From: Myxococcales bacterium
Lineage (GTDB): Bacteria; Myxococcota_A; Polyangia; Haliangiales; Haliangiaceae
DNA length: 64,000 nt
Direction: 5' to 3'
Assembly: GCA_024222395.1 (NCBI GenBank)
Contig: JAAEPE010000334.1
Location: 1 to 64,000, forward strand
Shown: piece by piece, positions 45,101-53,517 of the stretch
Numbering within the stretch: the stretch's first letter is position 1
Layout: the number at the start of each line of letters is the position of its first letter
The notes under the pieces: model-generated
What the model was told of the DNA's origin: nothing
The model's input: only the letters and a program-made list of their open reading frames with translations
Databases searched by the model: none
Program-made: the position numbers and the translations under genes

Positions 45101-47497
45101 TTATGCGGCCAAGCGCACTCGCTCCGTTAGCGTCTGCACATCAACAACCAGGCTAATTTTCCCCGTGCTCAAGATCGAGCAACCGGCTAGGCCCTGCATG
45201 GTGCCCAAATACCCAGGCAGGGGTTTGACGACTGTCTGTCTCTGCCCAACGACTTCATCGACAAAGAGCGCCATAGTGAAACCGGCATCTGAGACAATGA
45301 CCAACACACCTTCTTCCCAGGTCGTGGCGTGAGCTTCAATGCTGTGTAGATTCGACATACGCAGCACGGGAATAAACTCTCCCCGCAGCTCCAGAACTTC
45401 GTTGCCATCGGTGAGGCTTGAAACAGCCATATCCTCAACAGCGACGGACTCGCGTATCGCGAACAGTGGGATGGTATAGCTATGCAAGCCGACCCTCACC
45501 TGCATGCCTTCGACGATTGCGAGAGTAAGAGGAATACGCAGAGTGAACGTCGTGCCGTAACCGAGTTGGCTACTAATATCGAGTCGCCCACGGAGCTTTT
45601 CGATATTGCGCTTCACGACGTCCATCCCGACGCCACGACCAGAGATATCGGAGAGCTGATCCGCGGTGGAGAAGCCAGGTTCGGTTATGAGTTGATACAC
45701 CTCATTGTCCGTGAGGCCGTCGCCGCTATCGACGACTCCCTTATCGATGGCTTTCGCTAGAATGCGTTCCCTGTCGAGCCCCTTCCCGTCATCCGCCAAA
45801 ACGATCCAGACCTCTCCAGCTTCATGATGAGCGGAGAGATTGAGTTGTCCTTTTGCCGGTTTGCCTAGAGCGAGTCGTGTATCGGCATCTTCCACACCGT
45901 GATCTACTGCGTTGCGAAGCAAGTGCACCAACGGGTCGCCAATCGCTTCGACGACGGAACGATCCACTTCGGTTTCCTCGCCCGAGAGAACAAGTTCCAC
46001 GTCCTTGGTTTGCTTGCGTGCAACGTCTCGAGCCACTCGTAGCATCTTGCGAAACGTCGGCCGAATCGGGACCATGCGTACCGACATCGTGAGGTCCTGC
46101 AAACTGCGTGTGATGCGATTTAGGTGGAGGGCCGCCTTGTGGAAGTTCTCGAACTCGTGGCCCTCGAGATCCTCATTGTGACTCACCATATTTTCCGCAA
46201 TGATGAGTTCGCCTACTAGGTTCATAAGCTCGTCGAGCTTGGTGGTATCCACTCGAATCGACTGTTTTGGCGCCGACTTGCTGCCATCCGTCTTAGCGGT
46301 TGCCGACGGCACAGGCGCGAGGGGGACAGGCGTCTCTTCAGGCACCAGCGTGATAGTCGGCTCAGGAATCTCGTCCACAACGGCTTCTATGGCGCTCACC
46401 TCTTCAGGTTCGGCGGCCTCAGGTTCGGCGGCCTCCAAAACTGGGCTCGCCATAGGGGGTTCGGCAACTGGGGGAGCCTCTGTGGGCGCCGTTGCAAGAG
46501 GCATGTCTCCAATGTGTTCAAGATCCGAGCGGAGGGCCTTTAGGTTGGGAACGCGCCCCTCCCCACCCTGGCCCAGATCTGCTACTCCGACACGCAGCGC
46601 ATCCACCGCTGCGAAAACTGGGTCTAGGTTCGCCGACTCGCCTGTTACGAGCCTTCCTAGCCCCGTCTCGGTGGAATGGCACAGGTCTCCCAGTTCGAAG
46701 AATCCCAGAAAGCCGCAATTGCCTTTGATGGTATGCAGTGCGCGCAGCCCATCGTCGGCGAGTTCCTTCGAAACAAGTCCATCTCGGGCCGCCGCTAGAG
46801 AAGCATCGACTGAGTCCAGCAACTCGAGGCTGTCGGTGACGAATTCGGCGAGCATCTCCGCCTCTTCATCCACATCGCCACCAAGTATGTCGTACTCGTC
46901 CGCGTTGCTGGTATTCCGAGGTGCCTCCGAAGGCACAGGGGCCTCTGTCGGCTGCGCTTCTTCCGCCTCATCGATCGGCTGACCGTCGTCGAGTGGCGCG
47001 GTCAAATCCAGAGCCGCTAGGGCGCCAACATCCTGCGCAGCGTCATCACCAGACTCGTCGTCTCCTATGGCGCCTTGGTCATCGACACCCCGCGCATCCA
47101 TCTCTTCCTGAAGAGCCATTCCCACTGTTTGAGAGAGCTCCTCGATGCACGTATCGGTACCTTCGGAGCCGACCTCCTCAAGAGCACGATTCACACAATC
47201 GAGTCCTCTCAAGAAGACAGAGACATGCGACGGTTGCAGGGTCATTTCCCCCTTCCGAAGCATATCGAGGAGCGATTCAGCGAGGTGGGTGACGTGTACG
47301 ACGTTGTTTAGCTCGAGGAAGCCCGCAGTACCCTTCACCGAGTGGAACGCCCTGAATATTAGGTTGAGCGTCTCATCGTCGGCTTCGCAGGTACCGCTCT
47401 CCATCTCGATGAGAATTGCTTCCACCTCACCGATGTTGTCGGCGCTCTCAGCAACGAACTCTTCGATAATCTCAATATTGTCCTCATCGATTGCCAT
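45101..47497 (-). CDS. cheA: Chemotaxis histidine kinase CheA with two Hpt domains
   Basis: CheA autophosphorylates and passes phosphate to CheY and CheB. Two Hpt domains are seen: H52 in FRAFHSVKGTAGFLEL, and a second His in LRALHTIKGNCGFLGF near residue 270. Most CheA have one. An Ala/Pro/Glu-rich linker is followed by the dimerisation domain (VDTTKLDELMNLVGELIIAE), the ATPase domain with VVEAIGDPLVHLLRNAVDHG, the G boxes VLADDGKGLD and SGRGVGMDVV, and the C-terminal CheW-like domain. ATG 47497 was chosen over 47563 because the domain starts there and GAGGA lies ahead, inside the end of the cheY-cheX gene. Length is 798 aa. Confidence 0.95.
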   Translation of the reverse strand: MAIDEDNIEIIEEFVAESADNIGEVEAILIEMESGTCEADDETLNLIFRAFHSVKGTAGFLELNNVVHVTHLAESLLDMLRKGEMTLQPSHVSVFLRGLDCVNRALEEVGSEGTDTCIEELSQTVGMALQEEMDARGVDDQGAIGDDESGDDAAQDVGALAALDLTAPLDDGQPIDEAEEAQPTEAPVPSEAPRNTSNADEYDILGGDVDEEAEMLAEFVTDSLELLDSVDASLAAARDGLVSKELADDGLRALHTIKGNCGFLGFFELGDLCHSTETGLGRLVTGESANLDPVFAAVDALRVGVADLGQGGEGRVPNLKALRSDLEHIGDMPLATAPTEAPPVAEPPMASPVLEAAEPEAAEPEEVSAIEAVVDEIPEPTITLVPEETPVPLAPVPSATAKTDGSKSAPKQSIRVDTTKLDELMNLVGELIIAENMVSHNEDLEGHEFENFHKAALHLNRITRSLQDLTMSVRMVPIRPTFRKMLRVARDVARKQTKDVELVLSGEETEVDRSVVEAIGDPLVHLLRNAVDHGVEDADTRLALGKPAKGQLNLSAHHEAGEVWIVLADDGKGLDRERILAKAIDKGVVDSGDGLTDNEVYQLITEPGFSTADQLSDISGRGVGMDVVKRNIEKLRGRLDISSQLGYGTTFTLRIPLTLAIVEGMQVRVGLHSYTIPLFAIRESVAVEDMAVSSLTDGNEVLELRGEFIPVLRMSNLHSIEAHATTWEEGVLVIVSDAGFTMALFVDEVVGQRQTVVKPLPGYLGTMQGLAGCSILSTGKISLVVDVQTLTERVRLAA

Positions 47498-47501
47498 CGC
47501 C

Positions 47502-48437
47502 CTAGTCCTCTTGCCCCGATGCGAAATCGCCCGGATAGACTTCGACTCCTGGCTGGTACCCAATCAGCAGAATGTCGTCCGATTCATCCAGGGCAAAGAC
47601 GTAGCCCCCGTCCAACCTCTCGTCACTTCCCAGAACGACGTCGCAAGTCGGCAACCCAAATGCGTAGTCAGACTCGCTTCCTAGGAGGTCCGAGCAAAAC
47701 TCTCCGGCGAGTGCGTTCACAAGCTCTGTGAGTGCATCGGCTCGGAGTGCCACGGTATTCCCCTGCCCGGGCTTCGCGCTACCGCCATCGAGAAACTGCT
47801 CGACTGTGCCCGCGGGCCCAGCGATCCACAGACGTCCCTGATGGCCATGGGTCAGCGAAAGCGCGGCGTAGTAGAAGACCCCGCCCTGTGCACTGGGTGG
47901 GACTTCCGCAGGCTTGGCCTCCAAGAACGCTGTGAGTTCTAGAGTTGTTGCCAACGAAGAGGCGAGAGCTTCCGCAAACTCGTCCTCCCCTATGGCACCA
48001 ATGGAATCCACGGCTGGTGGCTCTGGCTCTGGCTCTGGCTCCGGCTCTGGCTCTGGCTCCGGCTCCAGAGCGAGATACGGTTCGATGTACGTTCGCAGCG
48101 CGTGAACTGGGAAAGGCTTGCGAATCACCCCCTCTGCTCCCAACCCTACGAGGCGATTGCGGTCGCGCATACTCGAGCGACTCGTGATCATGACAACGGG
48201 AATGCTCCCGATGTAGCCCTGTTTGTTCAGTTCCTCGAGTAGTTCGAACCCATCCATCTGCGGCATATTGACGTCTGACAAGATGAGCTGGGGTGGGTCC
48301 TCGGCAATTCTACTGAGCGCCTCAACACCGTTTGCGGCCTCGCGGATAACATCATTGGGAACACCGCTCATAGTCAAGGCCCGCCTCACGACACGCCGCG
48401 TCGTCGCCGAATCATCTACAACCAATACCCGCGTCAT
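47502..48437 (-). CDS. CheY-CheX fusion: receiver domain joined to a CheC/CheX-type phosphatase domain
   Basis: 311 aa. The receiver (~1-120) has the acidic pair D8-D9, phospho-acceptor D55 (LILSDVNMP) and lysine in VIRKPFP. A Glu-Pro repeat linker (124-140) follows. Residues ~150-300 resemble CheX/CheC: the active-site signature D-x3-E-x2-N-x(~22)-P is present as D234, E238, N241 and P263 (ALTELVNALAGEF). CheC/CheX proteins dephosphorylate CheY-P, so this protein may act on its own receiver or on other regulators. The receiver lacks an output domain. The gene overlaps the HDOD gene by 4 bases and ends 4 bases before cheA. It occupies the place normally held by cheY. Confidence 0.88.
   Translation of the reverse strand: MTRVLVVDDSATTRRVVRRALTMSGVPNDVIREAANGVEALSRIAEDPPQLILSDVNMPQMDGFELLEELNKQGYIGSIPVVMITSRSSMRDRNRLVGLGAEGVIRKPFPVHALRTYIEPYLALEPEPEPEPEPEPEPEPPAVDSIGAIGEDEFAEALASSLATTLELTAFLEAKPAEVPPSAQGGVFYYAALSLTHGHQGRLWIAGPAGTVEQFLDGGSAKPGQGNTVALRADALTELVNALAGEFCSDLLGSESDYAFGLPTCDVVLGSDERLDGGYVFALDESDDILLIGYQPGVEVYPGDFASGQED
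48019..48066. repeat. 6-bp coding repeat, eight copies, in the CheY-CheX linker
   Basis: Eight units of GGCTCT or GGCTCC in tandem encode alternating Glu-Pro on the minus strand, a stiff, extended linker between the receiver and phosphatase domains. Confidence 0.85.
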
Positions 48438-49288
48438 GCTGCTTCCTCCTCAAATTCTCCGAGCGCTTCTTCGGCCCGTTCCGCGATGGTGGGCAGTAGC
48501 CCTATGAGTTCGTCTTCTGCTATCGACACCACTTGACTCCATCCTTCATTCAGCCGGTATGCCGTACCTTCAACGGAACCTGCTCCACTTAGACTGCTCG
48601 ATAGAAAATCCCCTAGATGACAGAGCCAAACCAAGGCACCCGCTTCTTCGGCCCGTTCAGGCGCGTGGTGCCAGCGCACTGCTTCTACTAGTTCGTCCGG
48701 CAACGACCAGGACTTGACAAGGACCGCGCCAACTTCTGCGTGGTCGCAACCAAGCAGAGATCGTTCCACGTCGATGAAGGACTCGTTGTCGTTGTCGCTA
48801 GCGTCGATGGCGTCTTCAAGCTCCTCTTCGAGTTCTGGCCCCAAGAGGCGCTTCCCAACGTCCAACAAGATACCCGCCGTGTACGCAACGCCCGGTTCTG
48901 CAAGCCCTGTATTGGTCGCCAGCAGCTCGGTGGCCACCGCCGTGCGCAAGCTCTGCAGCCAAAGGCCGCCATCCGCCATCCCGTAGCCCTCGACCTCAGG
49001 TACCTTCATGCAGCGAGCACCAGCGCGAACCGCGATGCGAGACAGTTCCTGCTCGCCTAGCAGCATCAGTGCCGCCCCCAAGTCGGAAACGCTTCGTCGC
49101 GAGTACCGAGCGGAGTTGGCCAGGCGCAGAACCTCCGCCGCGAACGTCGCGTCGGTACGGAGAACATTTTCAACGTCTATTCGCGTGTGCTCTACCTCGC
49201 CGAGAATCTCAAGCAGGGCGGCGACGACCTTCGAGGGAGCCACGATCGCACTTCCCAAGCGCTTCACGAGTTGTTCTGCCCGAGTCAT
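48434..49288 (-). CDS. HDOD-domain signalling protein
   Basis: HDOD proteins are HD-like regulators without the metal-binding HD pair; several control motility, biofilm and nucleotide-messenger responses. Here residues ~8-205 match HDOD: VAALLEILGEVEHTRIDVEN, LRLANSARYSRRSVSDLGAA, LMLLGEQELSRIAVRAG, AGILLDVGKRLL, LGCDHAEVGAVLVKSWSLPD and VRWHHAPERA. Length is 284 aa, close to a lone HDOD protein. It lies inside the che operon, overlapping cheD and the cheY-cheX gene by 4 bases each, so it is certainly co-expressed with chemotaxis components. Its target cannot be read from the sequence. Confidence 0.9.
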   Translation of the reverse strand: MTRAEQLVKRLGSAIVAPSKVVAALLEILGEVEHTRIDVENVLRTDATFAAEVLRLANSARYSRRSVSDLGAALMLLGEQELSRIAVRAGARCMKVPEVEGYGMADGGLWLQSLRTAVATELLATNTGLAEPGVAYTAGILLDVGKRLLGPELEEELEDAIDASDNDNESFIDVERSLLGCDHAEVGAVLVKSWSLPDELVEAVRWHHAPERAEEAGALVWLCHLGDFLSSSLSGAGSVEGTAYRLNEGWSQVVSIAEDELIGLLPTIAERAEEALGEFEEEAA

Positions 49289-49998
49289 AGAGCTATCTCC
49301 GGCCGACCAGGGCTCGATACCGTGACAATGCCTGTGCCCAAGTCAACGGACATCGTGCGAGGCTGCGAGCCACCGACAGCCTCCCCTTCCACCAGCAAGC
49401 CGGCCTTCCAAATGGCCTTCCTAACGGCCAAGACGTTGCGGCGCCCAATTTCTAGCATCTTGCTAGTACTCAGCATGGAGGCTCCCCCGGCGAGCCGAAA
49501 ACGCGAGGTCTGAGGATTTGCCCCGAGTGCCTGCATTGCTCGCACGAGCGCGGGAACCCCGGTATCTGCGAAGGTCGCTGGCCGTTGCGCAGCCCGTGCC
49601 TTATCGGTCTTGCTCTGCGGGAGAAGAACGTGGAGCAGGCCTGCGACCCGGCTGTCTTGGTCGTAGCCGACGACTCCTACGCACGAACCGAGTGCATAGG
49701 TAACCAGCTGCCCCGATGTCGCCAGCACTACTAGATCCGATATGCCCACCACGGTTAGGTCCTGCCGGGCCACGGCGGACTGTGGGGATCGAACACGCTG
49801 TACCCTGCGCGCAGTTTGCCCGGCGTTAGGCTGCGGGCGTTGGGCGACGCGCCCTGTCTGGCCGACCTTGGACCGCGGCCCAGGTCGCTGGGCAATGCGC
49901 CCCGTCCCATCTGCCCCAGGAGCATCCCGACGCGGACGCTCACGCGTCTTGGCAGTCCTCGGACGTCCAGCGTCCAGCATAGTGCGTAGTTTGCTCAC
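49285..49998 (-). CDS. cheD: Chemoreceptor glutamine deamidase CheD with basic N-terminal extension
   Basis: CheD deamidates receptor glutamines and, in many bacteria, pairs with CheC to tune adaptation. The catalytic domain spans ~85-237: Cys in YALGSCVGVVGYD, His in AGLLHVLLPQS, and FRLAGGASML. CheD is normally ~160 aa; the extra ~80 N-terminal residues are Arg/Gln/Pro-rich with imperfect repeats (RIAQRPGP, RVAQRPQP), likely disordered. GTG 49998 is the start, after a G-rich stretch. Its presence beside the CheX-type domain of the downstream fusion supports a CheC/CheX-CheD regulatory link. It is the first gene of the operon and overlaps the HDOD gene by 4 bases. Confidence 0.93.
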   Translation of the reverse strand: MSKLRTMLDAGRPRTAKTRERPRRDAPGADGTGRIAQRPGPRSKVGQTGRVAQRPQPNAGQTARRVQRVRSPQSAVARQDLTVVGISDLVVLATSGQLVTYALGSCVGVVGYDQDSRVAGLLHVLLPQSKTDKARAAQRPATFADTGVPALVRAMQALGANPQTSRFRLAGGASMLSTSKMLEIGRRNVLAVRKAIWKAGLLVEGEAVGGSQPRTMSVDLGTGIVTVSSPGRPEIAL

Positions 49999-50035
49999 AT
50001 CGATACTCGCCCCCCCGAGAGGGGCCCCTGCCTGC

Positions 50036-50063
50036 GTATCGGCCGAAAACCCGGCCTACTTGA
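50036..50063 (-). promoter_or_regulatory. Sigma28-like promoter upstream of the che operon
   Basis: On the minus strand, TCAAGT (50058-50063) is followed after 14 bases by GCCGATAC (50036-50043). This resembles the flagellar sigma28 consensus TAAAGTTT-N11-GCCGATAA: seven of eight -10 bases match, the -35 is partial, and the spacing is about one base long. It lies 38 bases before the cheD start. Motility genes are typical sigma28 targets, but no sigma28 gene is visible here. Confidence 0.3.
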
Positions 50064-50180
50064 TGGGTGTGTGAACAGTGCCCAACAATTTCGAGTGTCT
50101 GAGTGTGCCGATCACTTCGGCCAAGAACTTAAGATTTTGCTCAAGCCTCTCGCGAACACGCCGATCCAACAGCTACCCCC

Positions 50181-51200
50181 ATGTCCCATGCATCGCCCAA
50201 AAAACAGCATTCAACAGTGGGTGCCCGCAGAATCATTGCCGTAGGAGGAGGCAAAGGTGGTGTGGGCAAGAGCGTCCTCTCCGCGAATATCGCGGTCTCC
50301 TTCGCCGAACGCGGCCAAGACGTCGTGCTGATTGACGCAGATCTAGGCATGGCAAACGCACACACTCTCTTCAGCATTGAGAGGCCGGGCAAAGGTCTCG
50401 GAGCAGTGCTTGACAAGGAGGTTGCCAATCTCTCCGAGACTTGCGTCGCAACGGGCGTTCCAAATCTGAGCCTTATCCCTGGCACGTCCGCCTCCCCGGG
50501 GACCGCCAATATCAATCACGGCCAAAAGCAGAAGCTCTTGCGTCAGGTCCGAAATCTCGATGCAGACCTCGTGGTTATCGACTGTGGCGCAGGTGCGGCC
50601 TACAATACGCTCGATTTCTTCGCCCTTGCCGACACTCGACTCGTTGTGGTCACCCCACAAATCACTTCCATTCAAAATGCCTATGGCTTCTTGAAGGGCG
50701 CGGTACATCGCATCCTCATCCAGGCGGCGGGCAGCCCTCGGCGCAAGCAACTTGTGTCAGCGGAGCTCTCGAACGCACGGGGAGTGGCCAAACTCCCCGA
50801 CGCAGTTGCCCGCATCGCACTGGAGGACCCCGAGCTTGCTGCGGCTCTGCACTCCCAGCTCCAGCACTTTGGGGGGCGAGTCATTGGCAACTACATTTAC
50901 GAGCCCAAGGAGGAGCTCATCGTGCAAACCATGGGACGCCTGTGCCGCGATTTCCTTGGCATCCAAGCTACGACCCTAGGAACAATTCCGGCGTCCAAGC
51001 ACATGCATGCATCAGTTAACGCGAGGGTGCCGCTTCTCAATCGGCACGGTAGCGAGCCGCTCGCAGTAATGGTCCGCCAAATCGCAGCACTACTCGCAAA
51101 CGAAGACGTGCAGCATCAGCGCAACGGACGCATCGCCCTTCCCAGGGCGAACCGGGGAGACCTGTCATACGCCGAGGCCGCAGCACCCATGATCCACTAG
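50181..51200 (+). CDS. MinD/ParA-family ATPase, FlhG-like
   Basis: P-loop ATPase of 339 aa. The deviant Walker A is GGGKGGVGKSVLSANIA (~22-38), followed by switch I DADLGMANAH and Walker B VVIDCGAG. This set and the position beside che genes match FlhG/YlxH proteins, which control number and placement of flagella, rather than plasmid ParA. The C-terminal part (FLGIQATTLGTIPASKHMHA) resembles FlhG. It is divergent from cheD with a 182-base gap. No flhF or other flagellar gene is in the window, so it could equally position a chemosensory array, as ParC does. ATG 50181 is the chosen start. Confidence 0.82.
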   Translation: MSHASPKKQHSTVGARRIIAVGGGKGGVGKSVLSANIAVSFAERGQDVVLIDADLGMANAHTLFSIERPGKGLGAVLDKEVANLSETCVATGVPNLSLIPGTSASPGTANINHGQKQKLLRQVRNLDADLVVIDCGAGAAYNTLDFFALADTRLVVVTPQITSIQNAYGFLKGAVHRILIQAAGSPRRKQLVSAELSNARGVAKLPDAVARIALEDPELAAALHSQLQHFGGRVIGNYIYEPKEELIVQTMGRLCRDFLGIQATTLGTIPASKHMHASVNARVPLLNRHGSEPLAVMVRQIAALLANEDVQHQRNGRIALPRANRGDLSYAEAAAPMIH

Positions 51201-51203
51201 AGA

Positions 51204-52715
51204 CTAGGGCATAACCGAAACGACCCATTGGTAGGCTCCATCCGCTGTGGCACCGCCACCGGGGAAGAAGCTATAGGACGCTACGATTGCGACTGTGATG
51301 CCCAGCCCCACAAGTGCTGAGCGCCGCTCCTCCCTGCTCGGGCACGCGCACCAAACCGAGAGGCCACATACCAAGATGAGGTATGGGACCAAGCTAGCGA
51401 AGCCTTTGAGGCCGAGAAGCCAGCCGGCATTGTAGGGAGCCTCCCCGTCGCCGAGAAGCCGGAACACGAGGCCGTAGAGTGGATTTGAGAACTTTTCGGG
51501 AAAATGCGGGAAGAGTGCGTTGGACAACCCGTAGACCACTACACCAACCCCTATGAGGCCGATCACAAAGGCTCGCGCTGCCCACCTGCGCTCGGCCCAG
51601 GTTACAGCGACCGCAATGGGCACAAGGAGGAACGGCAGCATTGCCGTGATGTAGCGGGGGCCAACTTGCCAGCCACCTCGCCAGAAGTTGATACTCGAAA
51701 CAAAGAGCAGGTAGATGACCGCGACAGAGAGGGTCACTCCAAGGTGCCACCAGCGTCCACGCCTGGCCATGAGATACCAACCGGGAAGTGCCAAGAGAAG
51801 CATGGGGCAGAAGACGAGAAGCCCGTTGTCGCTGGCAATGGTCGACCCCGTGAACGCTTCGAGCCGAAGCTGGTCCATCCCGAGAAAACCCTGCTGATGG
51901 AAGTGGGCAAACGACTCAGAGGCTTCGTAGCCTGTGCGAAAAGGACCGCCAAAAGCGGCCGCATGATAGTAGAGCAGGAGTACGATCGGAGGTATGGCGC
52001 CGCCAATGGCGTAGAGTATCCCGATCCGGTTCTCCCGCCTCCGAAGCCCCAGTTGATAGACCAGGTAGATGCCGATGGGAACACCAGCGAAAGCCGCTTG
52101 GTAGTCAACGAGGGGAGCTGAGCCCGCAAGAAAGCCCGCAGCCCATAGCCAACGACGATGCAGTCGCTCTTCGACCACCCAGGTGCCGACGACATAGGCT
52201 GACATGATGCAGACCGCAGCCAATTGATGCGCAATGAAGAGTGTCGAGTAGGTCATGGCCATAGAGCCAATCCCGTACGCCAGCAAGATGAGCCGGCGGC
52301 TTTGCGGAGAAGGCGCAAAGCCACGCAGGAACTTCCACATCAAACTCAGGAATAGGAGAGTTGGGACGATTCCGGTCGCAAAGCGAAAGGCCCATGTGAG
52401 TTCCGCCAAACTTGGCTCAGCCCCGGTGAGATCTTTCGCACTCTTGAGGACTGCGTAGGCGGGAACCGCCAGCATCGATGAGCCGGGCGCCTTATTCGAG
52501 TAGAGGTGGCCCTTGCTCGGCGACATATCGACAGTCTTGCCCCAGCGTTCGGCGCCTGTATCGATGGCAAAGGAGCCTTCGTCGACCATCGCCATGGTCA
52601 AATAGATACGCGGCAACTCATTGGCACTGTGCATCCCTGGGAAATAGGGAAAACAGTAGAGGTAGGCCATCGCTACTAGGCCACCAAAGAGAAAGCGCTT
52701 GGCTCGGGTCTTCAC
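51204..52715 (-). CDS. GT-C-type membrane glycosyltransferase-like protein
   Basis: Multi-pass inner-membrane protein, 503 aa, with about eleven hydrophobic segments. It resembles GT-C (ArnT/GT39-like) transferases that move sugars from polyprenyl-phosphate carriers: the first large outer loop carries acidic residues (SANELPRIYLTMAMVDEGSF) and the SNKAPGSSMLAVPAYAV block seen in this family. The catalytic acid cannot be fixed without alignment. Start GTG 52715 was chosen because KTRAKRFLFGG and a membrane helix follow; the frame stays open to ATG 52835. It diverges from a polyprenyl-phosphate sugar transferase that could supply its donor, and is convergent with the FlhG-like gene 4 bases away. 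Confidence 0.68.
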   Translation of the reverse strand: MKTRAKRFLFGGLVAMAYLYCFPYFPGMHSANELPRIYLTMAMVDEGSFAIDTGAERWGKTVDMSPSKGHLYSNKAPGSSMLAVPAYAVLKSAKDLTGAEPSLAELTWAFRFATGIVPTLLFLSLMWKFLRGFAPSPQSRRLILLAYGIGSMAMTYSTLFIAHQLAAVCIMSAYVVGTWVVEERLHRRWLWAAGFLAGSAPLVDYQAAFAGVPIGIYLVYQLGLRRRENRIGILYAIGGAIPPIVLLLYYHAAAFGGPFRTGYEASESFAHFHQQGFLGMDQLRLEAFTGSTIASDNGLLVFCPMLLLALPGWYLMARRGRWWHLGVTLSVAVIYLLFVSSINFWRGGWQVGPRYITAMLPFLLVPIAVAVTWAERRWAARAFVIGLIGVGVVVYGLSNALFPHFPEKFSNPLYGLVFRLLGDGEAPYNAGWLLGLKGFASLVPYLILVCGLSVWCACPSREERRSALVGLGITVAIVASYSFFPGGGATADGAYQWVVSVMP

Positions 52716-52818
52716 GACGGGGCAAGGATAGCTAGTTCCCACGCCTCTTGCTAACTCATACAATTCGCAAAACGAAAGGATTGAGCATACTTGCCTCGCT
52801 GTGCTACCAAGGGCGCGC

Positions 52819-53517
52819 ATGCTACTGTCGATCATGATCCCCGCCTATGGCGAAGAGAAGACGATTGGCGAAGTGCTTCGCTTGGTCGCCGCCATCGACA
52901 CCGAGCACCTGGGGTTCGAGAAGGAAATCATCGTCTGTGACGACGGATCCAAGGATGCGACGGTTGTCGAGGTAGAGAAGGCAATCGCCAGCGACCCACG
53001 CATTCGCCTGGTCAAGCACCCGGTCAATCGGGGCAAGGGAGCCGCAATTCGCACGGCGCTAGCCGAGGCAAAGGGCGACTACTGCCTAGTGCAGGATGCG
53101 GACCTGGAATACGACGTGGACGACTACCCCGCTCTCCTCGGCGAGGTGAAGAAGGGAGCGGAAGTGGTCTACGGATCGCGCTTCCTTCAGAAGCGCTGGC
53201 CAGAGGGCATGCAGCTTCCCAACTTCGTAGCCAACCACCTACTCACGACAACGGCGAATCTACTCTACGGTCTCGACATTACCGATGAGGCGACATGCTT
53301 CAAGGTCTTCAAGACCGACATTCTGCGCTCGCTCAATCTCGAGTGTGAGGGCTTCGAATTCTGCCCCGAGGTCACTGCCAAGATCGGCAAGCGCAGGATC
53401 AAGATTCACGAAGTACCGATTCGCTACACCGCTCGCGATTTGTCTGACGGCAAGAAGATTCACTGGACGGACGGCTTTGAGGCGATTTGGGAGTTGATTC
53501 GCCAGAAGAGGAAGTAG
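52819..53517 (+). CDS. Family 2 glycosyltransferase, polyprenyl-phosphate sugar transferase type
   Basis: GT2 enzyme of 232 aa, close to dolichyl-phosphate mannose/glucose synthases. Signature blocks: [48 protein letters not shown], the metal-binding VQDADLEYD (DxD), and VYGSRFL. It lacks C-terminal membrane helices, like soluble DPM1. It likely loads a sugar from a nucleotide donor onto a polyprenyl phosphate at the inner face of the membrane; the divergent GT-C gene could use the product. ATG 52819 is preferred over GTG 52801. The stop codon overlaps the start of the sulfatase gene (TAGTG), implying coupling. Confidence 0.88.
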   Translation: MLLSIMIPAYGEEKTIGEVLRLVAAIDTEHLGFEKEIIVCDDGSKDATVVEVEKAIASDPRIRLVKHPVNRGKGAAIRTALAEAKGDYCLVQDADLEYDVDDYPALLGEVKKGAEVVYGSRFLQKRWPEGMQLPNFVANHLLTTTANLLYGLDITDEATCFKVFKTDILRSLNLECEGFEFCPEVTAKIGKRRIKIHEVPIRYTARDLSDGKKIHWTDGFEAIWELIRQKRK

